Assembly: GCF_014651495.1 (NCBI RefSeq)
Contig: NZ_BMWZ01000005.1
Coordinates: 1-64,000, forward strand
Origin: Algibacter mikhailovii
GTDB lineage: Bacteria > Bacteroidota > Bacteroidia > Flavobacteriales > Flavobacteriaceae
Direction of reading: 5' to 3'
Length of the DNA: 64,000 bases
Made by a program: the position numbers and the translations under genes. Numbering within the stretch: the first letter of the stretch is position 1; each line of letters begins with the position of its first letter. The notes under the pieces are model-generated. The model was not told where the DNA came from. It saw only the letters and a program-made list of their open reading frames with translations, and did not search any database. Shown here one piece after another: positions 56,675 to 64,000 of this stretch.

Positions 56675-57448
56675 ATGAGGTATCTCTTTTTAGTAGCACT
56701 TAGCGTTTTAATATTTTCGTCTTCAATGATTGCCCAAGAAAAGGACAGTATTAGTATGGGCAGGTCTCCATATGAATTAATGTCGAGTTATTATTCTAAT
56801 GATTTCACGCCATTCAGAAAACGAAATTTTTACACAGGTTTATCTTTTTCTTTAACCGATAAAAGCTTAACCAATGTGGATCAAATCATTCAAAAGGTTA
56901 TAGAAGGCGATAACCATGGTTTTAATATAACCTTAAAAGGCGGGTATTTTACTGGAAACTATGGCATGGTTGGTATAAACTTCGATTTTATGGAAGAAAA
57001 ATTTGATGGTATTTTACTAAAATCTTCCGATACTATCCAATCGAAGTCTATTACAAGAGCATACAGTTTGGCTCCATATGTGAGATCATCAGTGCCGTTG
57101 ACTGAAAATGAGCGCCTGAGTTTTTTTACTGAAGTTGGCCTATTATTCGGTGTAAGTAATGGGTTGACACGTAATACTAAAGACGAGGATGAAATAGAAA
57201 AGGTTTATGATGATAGCTTCAATTTCCGTTTAGGAATTAGTCCTGGCATTACTTTTTTTGCTATGGAAAATTTTGCTTTTGAAGTACAATTGGATGTTTT
57301 AGGTTATGAACTCAATGTTAAGAATAGAGAAATAAATGGTGTAGAACAATCTCAGGAAGTTAGACATAATGTGGATTTTAATATTGATATTCTGTCTTTA
57401 AAACTTGGATTGGCTTACTATTTTGGAAGAACAAAACAACGAAAATAA
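56675..57448 (+). CDS. Putative outer-membrane beta-barrel protein
   Basis: This 257-residue protein has a signal peptide (MRYLFLVALSVLIFSSSMIA) and long alternating strands such as HGFNITLKGGYFTGNYGMVG, NFRLGISPGITFFAMENFAF and VDFNIDILSLKLGLAYYFGR, a pattern of ten or twelve strands in Bacteroidota outer-membrane barrels. No family could be named with confidence. It lies 11 bases before a PCMD lipoprotein gene, so the two may form a surface pair. Confidence 0.75.
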   Translation: MRYLFLVALSVLIFSSSMIAQEKDSISMGRSPYELMSSYYSNDFTPFRKRNFYTGLSFSLTDKSLTNVDQIIQKVIEGDNHGFNITLKGGYFTGNYGMVGINFDFMEEKFDGILLKSSDTIQSKSITRAYSLAPYVRSSVPLTENERLSFFTEVGLLFGVSNGLTRNTKDEDEIEKVYDDSFNFRLGISPGITFFAMENFAFEVQLDVLGYELNVKNREINGVEQSQEVRHNVDFNIDILSLKLGLAYYFGRTKQRK

Positions 57449-57459
57449 ATTTTTAGTTC

Positions 57460-58530
57460 ATGAAAAAGATTACACTTCTTATGCTTTTAGTGCTGATTGC
57501 TTCTTGCGTGGGTGAAGATTATTTTGGTTATTCAAGTTATGGTAATATCAAGAGTGTCTCGTTAAGTAATCAGGCTTCAAATGCACAAATAAATAATGAT
57601 AGTCTTCAGGTTATTGTTGAGATTCCTTCTGGTGTAGATTTGTCAACCATTGTATTAACAGAACTTGTGTTGTCTTCGTTTGCTTCGGCTGATACGGCGA
57701 TTGGAGATACTTTAAATTTAGAAACTCCTCAATTCATTGTAATTACCGCAGAAGATGGTACTAAATATAATTGGAAAATAAAGTCATTTATTGCAACAGC
57801 AAACCCGCAGCTTGATAATTATGATCTAAATCAATGGTATAAAACAAGTGCTGATTATTTTGAACCGGGAATAGATGCTACTTCTACCATATGGGGTACC
57901 GGTAATCCGGGCACTCAAATATTAAATAAGTTAGCTACAACACCCTTGGATCTTGGAAGTAGTAATCTAGCCGCTAAAATGGAAACGCTCGATAATGGTA
58001 AATTAGCTGGGACATTCGGGGCCCCTATTTCAGCAGGATCCATTTTTACTGGTGTTTTTAATTCTGATAATATAGATCCTACCAATCCACAAGCAGCCAT
58101 TGAGTTTGGAACACCCTTTATAGGGCGTCCGGTAAAAGTTAAGTTTAAATATGCCTATCAGCCGGGTAATGAAAACAAAAATAAAGATGGTGACTTATTA
58201 GACTATAGTGATGCATGTGATGTTTATGCGCTTTTAGAGGTGCGGTCAGGAGGGAAAATTGAGCGACTTGCTACAGCTTGGTTTAGAAATGAAGAGGTTC
58301 AAAATGAGTTAACTACAAAAGAGCTTGAATTTACATATGGCGCTTTAGATGATAGTTTTCCTGATTATATGAAGCCCATAGAAGGCCGCTATGTGAGTAA
58401 AGATTCGGCAAGTTTTGTTTTGCCAACACATGTTACTTTTGTTGGATCCTCTAGTTATGATGGCGCTAATTTTGCTGGCGCTATTGGTAGTTTGTTGATT
58501 ATTGATGATGTAGAATTTGTTTATGAATAA
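57460..58530 (+). CDS. PCMD-domain lipoprotein
   Basis: This 356-residue protein has a lipoprotein signal (MKKITLLMLLVLIASC-VGED). The N-terminal part (about 25-110) is a strand-rich DUF4493-like region (SLSNQASNAQINNDSLQVIV, LVLSSFASADTAIGDTLNLE). The larger C-terminal part is a putative carbohydrate metabolism domain (PCMD): NYDLNQWYKTSADYFEPGID, ATSTIWGTGNPGTQILNKLA, then PVKVKFKYAYQPGNEN and SSSYDGANFAGAIGSLLIID. PCMD proteins are thought to bind glycans on the surface, without proof. It follows an outer-membrane barrel by 11 bases. Confidence 0.82.
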   Translation: MKKITLLMLLVLIASCVGEDYFGYSSYGNIKSVSLSNQASNAQINNDSLQVIVEIPSGVDLSTIVLTELVLSSFASADTAIGDTLNLETPQFIVITAEDGTKYNWKIKSFIATANPQLDNYDLNQWYKTSADYFEPGIDATSTIWGTGNPGTQILNKLATTPLDLGSSNLAAKMETLDNGKLAGTFGAPISAGSIFTGVFNSDNIDPTNPQAAIEFGTPFIGRPVKVKFKYAYQPGNENKNKDGDLLDYSDACDVYALLEVRSGGKIERLATAWFRNEEVQNELTTKELEFTYGALDDSFPDYMKPIEGRYVSKDSASFVLPTHVTFVGSSSYDGANFAGAIGSLLIIDDVEFVYE

Positions 58531-58757
58531 GCATTGGCTTAATTAACGGGGTTACCGGTTGGTAGCTGCAGTTCTAAAACAATATGTATTAGAGATGAAT
58601 TTAAACGCATTTTCTAGAGCAATATTCTTGGTGTTTTGAATACCTAATTATCAGAATTAATTGCTTAGAATGATGTATTAATGATCTAATAAATAGGTTT
58701 TGCTTTTAAAGTAGTTTTAACTTGTGGCTAAAGTGTTTCGCATACTTATGGTTTTGT

Positions 58758-58765
58758 TACCTTTG
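58758..58765 (+). promoter_or_regulatory. Putative -7 element of yicC
   Basis: TACCTTTG is a full TAnnTTTG match 22 bases before the yicC start. It would drive yicC-gmk-nadD. Confidence 0.6.
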
Positions 58766-58787
58766 CAGAACTTAAATTATTGTATCT

Positions 58788-59645
58788 ATGATATATTCAA
58801 TGACAGGTTATGGAAAATCTGTATTGCAACTGCCCACAAAAAAAGTAACAATAGAGCTTAAATCTTTAAACAGTAAAAATTTAGATTTAAACGCAAGAAT
58901 GCCCTCTATTTACAGAGAAAAGGAGCTTGCCATACGAAAAGTGCTTGCTGATAAATTAGTGCGTGGTAAAGTGGATTTTTCAATTTATGTTGAGGCCACT
59001 GCCGAAGACACATCGTCTCAGATAAATACACCGGTGGTCAAACAATATATAGCCCAATTAAAGGAAGTTGTTGATGGTGATACTACCGAATTGCTTAAAA
59101 TGGCAGTTCGATTTCCCGATGCCTTAAATACAATTAGAGAAGAGATTGATGAAAATGAGTGGCATACTATTGAGGCTGAAATTCGAAAAGCGATAGATGA
59201 TTTAGTGGATTATAGACTAAATGAAGGGAAAGTGCTTGAACAGGATTTTAATGCACGAATTCGAAGCATTGAGGATATATTGGATCAAGTTATAGCCATG
59301 GATCCTGAACGTGTTGAAGGCGTTAGAGAGCGCTTATTAAAAGGGGTGACAGAATTAAAAGAGAAGTACGATGAAAATAGGTTTGAGCAGGAATTGGTAT
59401 ATTATATTGAAAAGTTTGACATAACAGAAGAAAAAGTACGGTTAAAAAATCACCTGAACTACTTTGCAGAATCTATGAAATCTAACGAATCAAATGGGAA
59501 GAAATTAGGTTTTATAAGTCAGGAAATGGGAAGAGAAATTAATACCATTGGTTCTAAAAGTAATTATGCACCCATGCAGCAGTTAGTGGTTCAAATGAAA
59601 GATGAGTTAGAAAAGATTAAGGAGCAATTATTAAATGTACTTTAA
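58788..59645 (+). CDS. yicC: YicC/YloC-family endoribonuclease
   Basis: This 285-residue protein matches the YicC family, starting IYSMTGYGKSVLQLPTKKVT and ELKSLNSKNLDLNARMPSIY, and ending with the conserved KSNESNGKKLGFISQEMGRE and NTIGSKSNYAPMQQLVVQMK. E. coli YicC is an RNase that promotes small-RNA decay; substrates here are unknown. It heads a three-gene operon with gmk and nadD (14 and 9 bases apart), a frequent order in Bacteroidota. Confidence 0.95.
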   Translation: MIYSMTGYGKSVLQLPTKKVTIELKSLNSKNLDLNARMPSIYREKELAIRKVLADKLVRGKVDFSIYVEATAEDTSSQINTPVVKQYIAQLKEVVDGDTTELLKMAVRFPDALNTIREEIDENEWHTIEAEIRKAIDDLVDYRLNEGKVLEQDFNARIRSIEDILDQVIAMDPERVEGVRERLLKGVTELKEKYDENRFEQELVYYIEKFDITEEKVRLKNHLNYFAESMKSNESNGKKLGFISQEMGREINTIGSKSNYAPMQQLVVQMKDELEKIKEQLLNVL

Positions 59646-59659
59646 TAAATAAGTGATTT

Positions 59660-60247
59660 GTGAAAAAAGAAACTGCAATAAAAGGTAAGCTTATCGTTTT
59701 TTCGGCGCCATCAGGTTCTGGGAAGACCACTATTGTTAGGCATTTATTAGGCATACAGGATTTAAACTTAGAGTTTTCTATATCAGCTACATCTCGTGCT
59801 AAACGTGGTACAGAAGAACATGGTAAAGATTATTATTTCCTATCTGCTGAAGAATTTAAGTCGAAAATTAAAAATGATGAATTCTTAGAGTGGGAAGAAG
59901 TGTACCGTGATAATTTCTATGGTACTTTAAAAACAGAAGTTGAACGTATATGGGCAAAAGGCAAGAATGTTATTTTTGATATTGATGTTTCTGGGGGTCT
60001 TAGAATTAAAAGAAAATATCCTGATGAAACTTTGGCAGTATTTGTAAAGCCTCCAAGTGTTGATGAATTAAAAATACGACTAAAAAAGCGTAAAACGGAG
60101 TCTGAGGATAAAATAAATATGCGAGTTGCCAAGGCATCAGCAGAATTAGCTACGGCTCCATTATTTGATACTATTGTAGTAAACGATACTTTAGAACACG
60201 CCTTAGAGGAGGCTCATGAAAAAATAAGTACCTTTATTAAGTCTTAA
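59660..60247 (+). CDS. gmk: Guanylate kinase
   Basis: This 195-residue enzyme converts GMP to GDP. It starts GTG; the P-loop APSGSGKTT (residues 16-24) follows LIVFS, then ATSRAKRGTEEHGKDYYF (the GMP-binding loop) near 45-62, and the lid region KIRLKKRKTESEDKINMRVA near 138-158. Length and motifs are normal. It sits between yicC and nadD. Confidence 0.97.
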   Translation: MKKETAIKGKLIVFSAPSGSGKTTIVRHLLGIQDLNLEFSISATSRAKRGTEEHGKDYYFLSAEEFKSKIKNDEFLEWEEVYRDNFYGTLKTEVERIWAKGKNVIFDIDVSGGLRIKRKYPDETLAVFVKPPSVDELKIRLKKRKTESEDKINMRVAKASAELATAPLFDTIVVNDTLEHALEEAHEKISTFIKS

Positions 60248-60256
60248 GTTCTCATC

Positions 60257-60835
60257 ATGAAAATAGGATTGTATTTTGGTTCTTTTAATCCCATTCATGT
60301 TGGGCATTTAATAATTGCAAACCACATTGCTGAATTTAGTGATTTAGATCAAGTTTGGTTTGTGGTAACCCCACATAATCCATTTAAAAAGAAATCGACA
60401 CTTTTAGACAATCATCAGCGCTATGAAATGGTATATCGTGCAACTAAGGATTACCCGCATTTAGAGCCTAGTAATATTGAGTTTAATTTACCGCAGCCTA
60501 ATTATACGGTGAATACCTTGATTCATTTAGAAGAGAAGTACCCTACACATACCTTCTCACTAATTATGGGTGAGGACAATTTAAAGGGATTTCATAAATG
60601 GAAAAACCATGAGGTCATTCTAGAGCGGCATCATATTTATGTGTATCCTAGAGTTTCCCAAGACAAGGTTGAAACACCATTTCTTAATCACAAAAAAGTC
60701 CATTGTATCGATGCTCCTGTCATGCAAATTTCATCTACTTTTATAAGAAAGGCTATTGCAGCGGGTAAAAATGTAAAGCCAATGTTTCCGGAGCATGTTT
60801 GGGAGTATTTAGATGAGATGAATTTTTATAAATAG
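60257..60835 (+). CDS. nadD: Nicotinate-nucleotide adenylyltransferase
   Basis: This 192-residue enzyme adenylates nicotinate mononucleotide in NAD synthesis. The nucleotidyltransferase motif GSFNPIHVGH covers residues 8-17, followed by VWFVVTPHNPFKKKSTLLDN and the C-terminal ISSTFIRKAI motif, which closes the active site. It is third in the yicC operon, 9 bases after gmk, and is ended by the bidirectional terminator at 60857-60888. Confidence 0.97.
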   Translation: MKIGLYFGSFNPIHVGHLIIANHIAEFSDLDQVWFVVTPHNPFKKKSTLLDNHQRYEMVYRATKDYPHLEPSNIEFNLPQPNYTVNTLIHLEEKYPTHTFSLIMGEDNLKGFHKWKNHEVILERHHIYVYPRVSQDKVETPFLNHKKVHCIDAPVMQISSTFIRKAIAAGKNVKPMFPEHVWEYLDEMNFYK

Positions 60836-60856
60836 GATATAAAAATACTTATAAAT

Positions 60857-60888
60857 AAAAAATGCGAACCTTTTGGTTCGCATTTTTT
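60857..60888. terminator. Bidirectional terminator between nadD and gltD
   Basis: AAAAAATGCGAACC (60857-60870) pairs perfectly with GGTTCGCATTTTTT (60875-60888) around TTTT. The flanking A and T runs let it end both the nadD transcript and the opposite gltD transcript. Confidence 0.93.
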
Positions 60889-60894
60889 TATACA

Positions 60895-62358
60895 TTACAT
60901 GGCCACTAAATCGCCTGTAACATCCTTTGATGGTAAATTAGACTTACCCATTAAATATAAATCTACTTGTCTTGCGGCTTCTCTTCCTTCAGAAATAGCC
61001 CAAACAATTAACGATTGTCCTCTACGCATATCCCCAGCGGTAAATATATTAGGGACATTAGTTTGGTACTTACCATATTCCGCTTTGTAATTTGAACGGG
61101 CATCGGTTTTAAGTCCTAATTTATCAGCTAAAGTGCTTTCAGGTCCTGCAAACCCGAGGGCTAGTAATGCTAAATCACAAGGCCAAGTTTTTTCCGTTCC
61201 TGCAATTTCTATAAGTTGAGGACGCTGTCCTGGAACCATTTTCCACTCGACGTTAACCGTTTTTAAAGCGATTAATTTGCCGTTTTTATCTTTAACAAAT
61301 TCTTTTGTGTTAATCAACCAGTTACGTTCAACCCCTTCTTCATGAGAAGACGATGTTTTTAACTGTAATGGCCAAAATGGCCAAGGTGTTGTTGGCGAAC
61401 GGTGTCCTGGTGGTTTTGGCATGATCTCAAAATTCACTACAGATTTAGCCCCATGACGGTTAGAAGTACCAATACAATCGGAACCGGTATCACCACCACC
61501 TATAACAATTACATTTTTATCGGTGGCCATAACTTGGTTTTCTACCTTTTTGCCAAACAATACTTTTGTTTGTTGCGTTAAGAAATCCATAGCTTGTACT
61601 ACACCATCAGCATCTATACCTGGGGTTGGTAAGCTGCGTCTTTCAGTTGCACCACCACAAAGCACTACAGAATCAAATGCTTTTAAATCTTCAACATCAT
61701 AATTAACACCAACATTTACATTGGTTTTAAACGTAATGCCTTCCGCTTCTAAAATAGCTACACGACGGTCTATAATGCCTTTCTCCATTTTGAAGTTAGG
61801 AATACCATAACGCAGTAGTCCTCCAATTTCATCATCACGTTCAAAAACAGTTACCGTATGTCCCGCTCTGTTTAATTGCTGAGCAGCCGCCAGACCTGCA
61901 GGGCCAGAACCAACTACAGCAATCGTTTTTCCTGTTCTAGTTTCTGGAGGTTGAGGTTTAATCCAGCCTTCTTTAAAAGCACGTTCTACAATATTCTTTT
62001 CTATATTTTCAATAGATACAGGGTCTTCAATAATACCTAATACACATGACTTTTCACAAGGTGCTGGACATAATCTTCCTGTAAATTCAGGGAAATTATT
62101 TGTAGAATGTAATAACCAAGAGGCTTTTTGCCATTCTCCTTGGTGTACCATATGATTAAAATCAGGAATTAAATTACCTAGTGGACACCCACTATGGCAA
62201 AATGGTATTCCGCAATCCATGCAACGAGATCCTTGTTTGGTAATCTCAGAATCACTTAATGGAACTGTAAATTCATTATAATTTTGCACACGGTCTTCTA
62301 CAGAAGTGTACTTTTCATCTTGTCTTTCAAATTCTTTAAATCCGGTTACTTTACCCAT
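60895..62358 (-). CDS. gltD: Glutamate synthase, small (beta) subunit
   Basis: This 487-residue subunit oxidises NAD(P)H and passes electrons to the large subunit for glutamate formation from glutamine and 2-oxoglutarate. The N terminus holds the cysteine-rich iron-sulfur region CMDCGIPFCHSGCPLGNLIP and CPAPCEKSC. Two Rossmann folds follow: VGSGPAGLAAAQQLNRAGHT (FAD) near 150 and VIVIGGGDTGSDCIGTSNRH (NADPH) near 285; SLIVWAISEGREAARQVDLY is near the end. It starts 4 bases after the gltB stop, in one operon. Confidence 0.97.
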   Translation of the reverse strand: MGKVTGFKEFERQDEKYTSVEDRVQNYNEFTVPLSDSEITKQGSRCMDCGIPFCHSGCPLGNLIPDFNHMVHQGEWQKASWLLHSTNNFPEFTGRLCPAPCEKSCVLGIIEDPVSIENIEKNIVERAFKEGWIKPQPPETRTGKTIAVVGSGPAGLAAAQQLNRAGHTVTVFERDDEIGGLLRYGIPNFKMEKGIIDRRVAILEAEGITFKTNVNVGVNYDVEDLKAFDSVVLCGGATERRSLPTPGIDADGVVQAMDFLTQQTKVLFGKKVENQVMATDKNVIVIGGGDTGSDCIGTSNRHGAKSVVNFEIMPKPPGHRSPTTPWPFWPLQLKTSSSHEEGVERNWLINTKEFVKDKNGKLIALKTVNVEWKMVPGQRPQLIEIAGTEKTWPCDLALLALGFAGPESTLADKLGLKTDARSNYKAEYGKYQTNVPNIFTAGDMRRGQSLIVWAISEGREAARQVDLYLMGKSNLPSKDVTGDLVAM

Positions 62359-62362
62359 GACA

Positions 62363-64000
62363 CTATGCTGTTGTTAATTCTTCTACCATTACTTCGCCAG
62401 TTGCTAAACGGGCAAGCGCTTTTTTGTACTCTATTGGCATTACTTTCACAAAGTTTCCTAAGCTAGTATCCCAGTCTGCCAATAATTCTTTTCCTCTATT
62501 ACTATTTGTATAAAGCACATGCTTTTCAATTAGTCCTTTTAAATCTGAAGCATCTTCAGTAGTAAAATCTTCAAATTCTATAGTTTCTGTATTACATAAA
62601 CCATTTACAAATTTGTTGTCCGGATCATAAACATAAGCAATCCCGCCGCTCATACCTGCAGCGAAATTTCTTCCTGTATTTCCTAATACAATGACTTTAC
62701 CACCAGTCATATATTCACAACAGTGATCACCAACACCTTCAACTACTGCCGTAGCTCCAGAGTTTCTAACAGCAAACCGTTCGCCTGCGATACCATTAAT
62801 ATAAGCCTGACCTTCAACAGCACCAAATAAACAAACGTTACCTATGATAATATTGTTTTCGGCAATGAAATCTGCTGTTTCTGGTTTTTTAACAATTAGT
62901 TTCGCTCCTGAAAGCCCTTTACCTAAATAATCGTTTGTATTACCATCAACGGTGAAGGTTAAGCCGTGTGCACCAAAAGCACCGAAACTTTGACCCGCAG
63001 ATCCTGTAAAGTTGATATTTAAGGTGTCTTCAGGTAATCCTAAATGGCCATAAATTTTTGAAATCTCATTACTTACAATAGCGCCTACCGTACGATTAAT
63101 ATTCTTAATTGGGTAAGATAGGTTTGTTTTTTCTTTTCTGTATAAAGCTCTATGTGAGTCTTTAAGTATGTCAAAGTCTAAAACGCTTTCTAAATTATGA
63201 TCTTGTGTTTCTGTATTTCTTACGGTAAGATCTCTGTAGGCTGAAGGTCTGTGTAAAATGCTAGATAAATCTAAACCTTTCGCCTTATAGTGTTTAATTG
63301 CTTTATTCGCATTTATTTTGTGCGTTTGACCAACCATTTCAGCTAAAGTCCTGAATCCTAATTGAGCCATTATGCCTCTTAATTCTTCTGCAATGTAGTA
63401 GAAAAAGTTAATGACATGTTCAGGAGTACCTTTAAAGTTTTTACGTAACTCTTTATCTTGAGTGGCTATTCCAACAGGACAAGTGTTTAAGTGACATTTA
63501 CGCATCATGATACATCCGGAAGCTACTAAAGGAGCTGTTGCAAAACCAAACTCTTCAGCACCTAATAAGGCTGCAATAGCAACATCTCTACCCGTTTTTA
63601 ATTGGCCATCACATTCAACAACGATTCGGCTTCTAAGGTTGTTAAGCACTAATGTTTGTTGTGCTTCTGATAAACCAAGTTCCCATGGTAATCCAGCATG
63701 TTTAAGTGATGTAAGCGGGGATGCCCCTGTACCACCATCATAACCAGAAATTAATACCACATCAGCTTTGGCTTTTGCAACACCAGCTGCAATAGTACCA
63801 ACACCAACTTCAGATACTAGTTTCACGTTAACACGAGCTTCACGATTTGCATTTTTTAAATCGAAAATTAATTGTGCTAAATCTTCAATAGAGTAAATAT
63901 CATGATGAGGTGGTGGCGAAATAAGCCCTACAAAAGGTGTTGAGTTTCTTGCTGATGCAATCCATGGTAAAACTTTTTCCCCTGGAAGCTGCCCACCTTC
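62363..64000 (-). CDS. gltB: Glutamate synthase, large (alpha) subunit, C-terminal part (partial)
   Basis: This is the last 545 codons of a subunit of about 1500 residues; the reading frame is open to the window end. Present are the FMN-binding synthase domain with [20 protein letters not shown], the iron-sulfur site with [15 protein letters not shown] (three Cys), and the C-terminal GXGXG beta-helix domain ([34 protein letters not shown]). The N-terminal glutamine amidotransferase domain is off the window. The gene is followed after 4 bases by gltD. Confidence 0.96.
   Translation of the reverse strand, partial: EGGQLPGEKVLPWIASARNSTPFVGLISPPPHHDIYSIEDLAQLIFDLKNANREARVNVKLVSEVGVGTIAAGVAKAKADVVLISGYDGGTGASPLTSLKHAGLPWELGLSEAQQTLVLNNLRSRIVVECDGQLKTGRDVAIAALLGAEEFGFATAPLVASGCIMMRKCHLNTCPVGIATQDKELRKNFKGTPEHVINFFYYIAEELRGIMAQLGFRTLAEMVGQTHKINANKAIKHYKAKGLDLSSILHRPSAYRDLTVRNTETQDHNLESVLDFDILKDSHRALYRKEKTNLSYPIKNINRTVGAIVSNEISKIYGHLGLPEDTLNINFTGSAGQSFGAFGAHGLTFTVDGNTNDYLGKGLSGAKLIVKKPETADFIAENNIIIGNVCLFGAVEGQAYINGIAGERFAVRNSGATAVVEGVGDHCCEYMTGGKVIVLGNTGRNFAAGMSGGIAYVYDPDNKFVNGLCNTETIEFEDFTTEDASDLKGLIEKHVLYTNSNRGKELLADWDTSLGNFVKVMPIEYKKALARLATGEVMVEELTTA

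Overview
The window reads as chromosomal DNA of a low-GC member of the Bacteroidota, most likely a marine Flavobacteriaceae. The evidence is a type IX secretion C-terminal domain on a secreted metalloprotease, a SusC/SusD pair, a hybrid two-component regulator (HTCS), Bacteroidota-type -7 promoter elements (TAnnTTTG), few Shine-Dalgarno sequences, several TTG/GTG starts, and a fused OlsF-type lipid acyltransferase. No ribosomal RNA, CRISPR array, prophage or replication origin was seen.

Layout. 1-1.6 kb is accessory DNA: the end of an IS3-family insertion sequence cut by the window edge, and a ParD/ParE-like toxin-antitoxin pair flanked by strongly palindromic, cassette-like repeats. 1.7-19.2 kb is mostly housekeeping: tRNA-Leu(CAA), prs, rplY, pth, a T9SS-secreted metalloprotease, ribF with an overlapping HTTM membrane protein, serS, a TPR lipoprotein-size repeat protein, a GNAT acetyltransferase, DUF4286, rsmA, mgtE, a 2-hydroxyacid dehydrogenase, DUF1801, a VOC protein, a TauE/SafE permease and a TM2 protein.

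19.6-46.8 kb is a polysaccharide utilisation locus (PUL) of two convergent arms. The rightward arm encodes a GPH sugar symporter, a GH94 cellobiose phosphorylase, an exported GH3 beta-glucosidase, an exported ADP-ribosylglycohydrolase-fold lipoprotein and an EEP-fold lipoprotein. The leftward arm encodes an HTCS sensor/regulator, a possible 32-residue membrane peptide, SusC, SusD, two paralogous 1100-residue FG-GAP/ASPIC-UnbV lipoproteins and a GH9 glucanase. Together they suggest capture of a beta-1,4-glucan at the cell surface, cleavage by GH9, uptake through SusCD, partial hydrolysis by GH3, import of cellobiose by the symporter and phosphorolysis to glucose-1-phosphate plus glucose. A hairpin after susD and shared TACAAAT-type motifs near the regulated genes suggest how expression might be set.

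47.3-64 kb returns to general functions: OlsF-like acyltransferase, aspartate kinase and a GNAT protein in one leftward operon; fbp; an outer-membrane barrel; a lone sulfatase lipoprotein; an HdeD-like membrane protein; a BamA-like barrel; a second barrel with a PCMD lipoprotein; yicC-gmk-nadD; and gltD with the 3' part of gltB running off the window end.

Functions are assigned from recognisable family motifs by eye; no database search was run.
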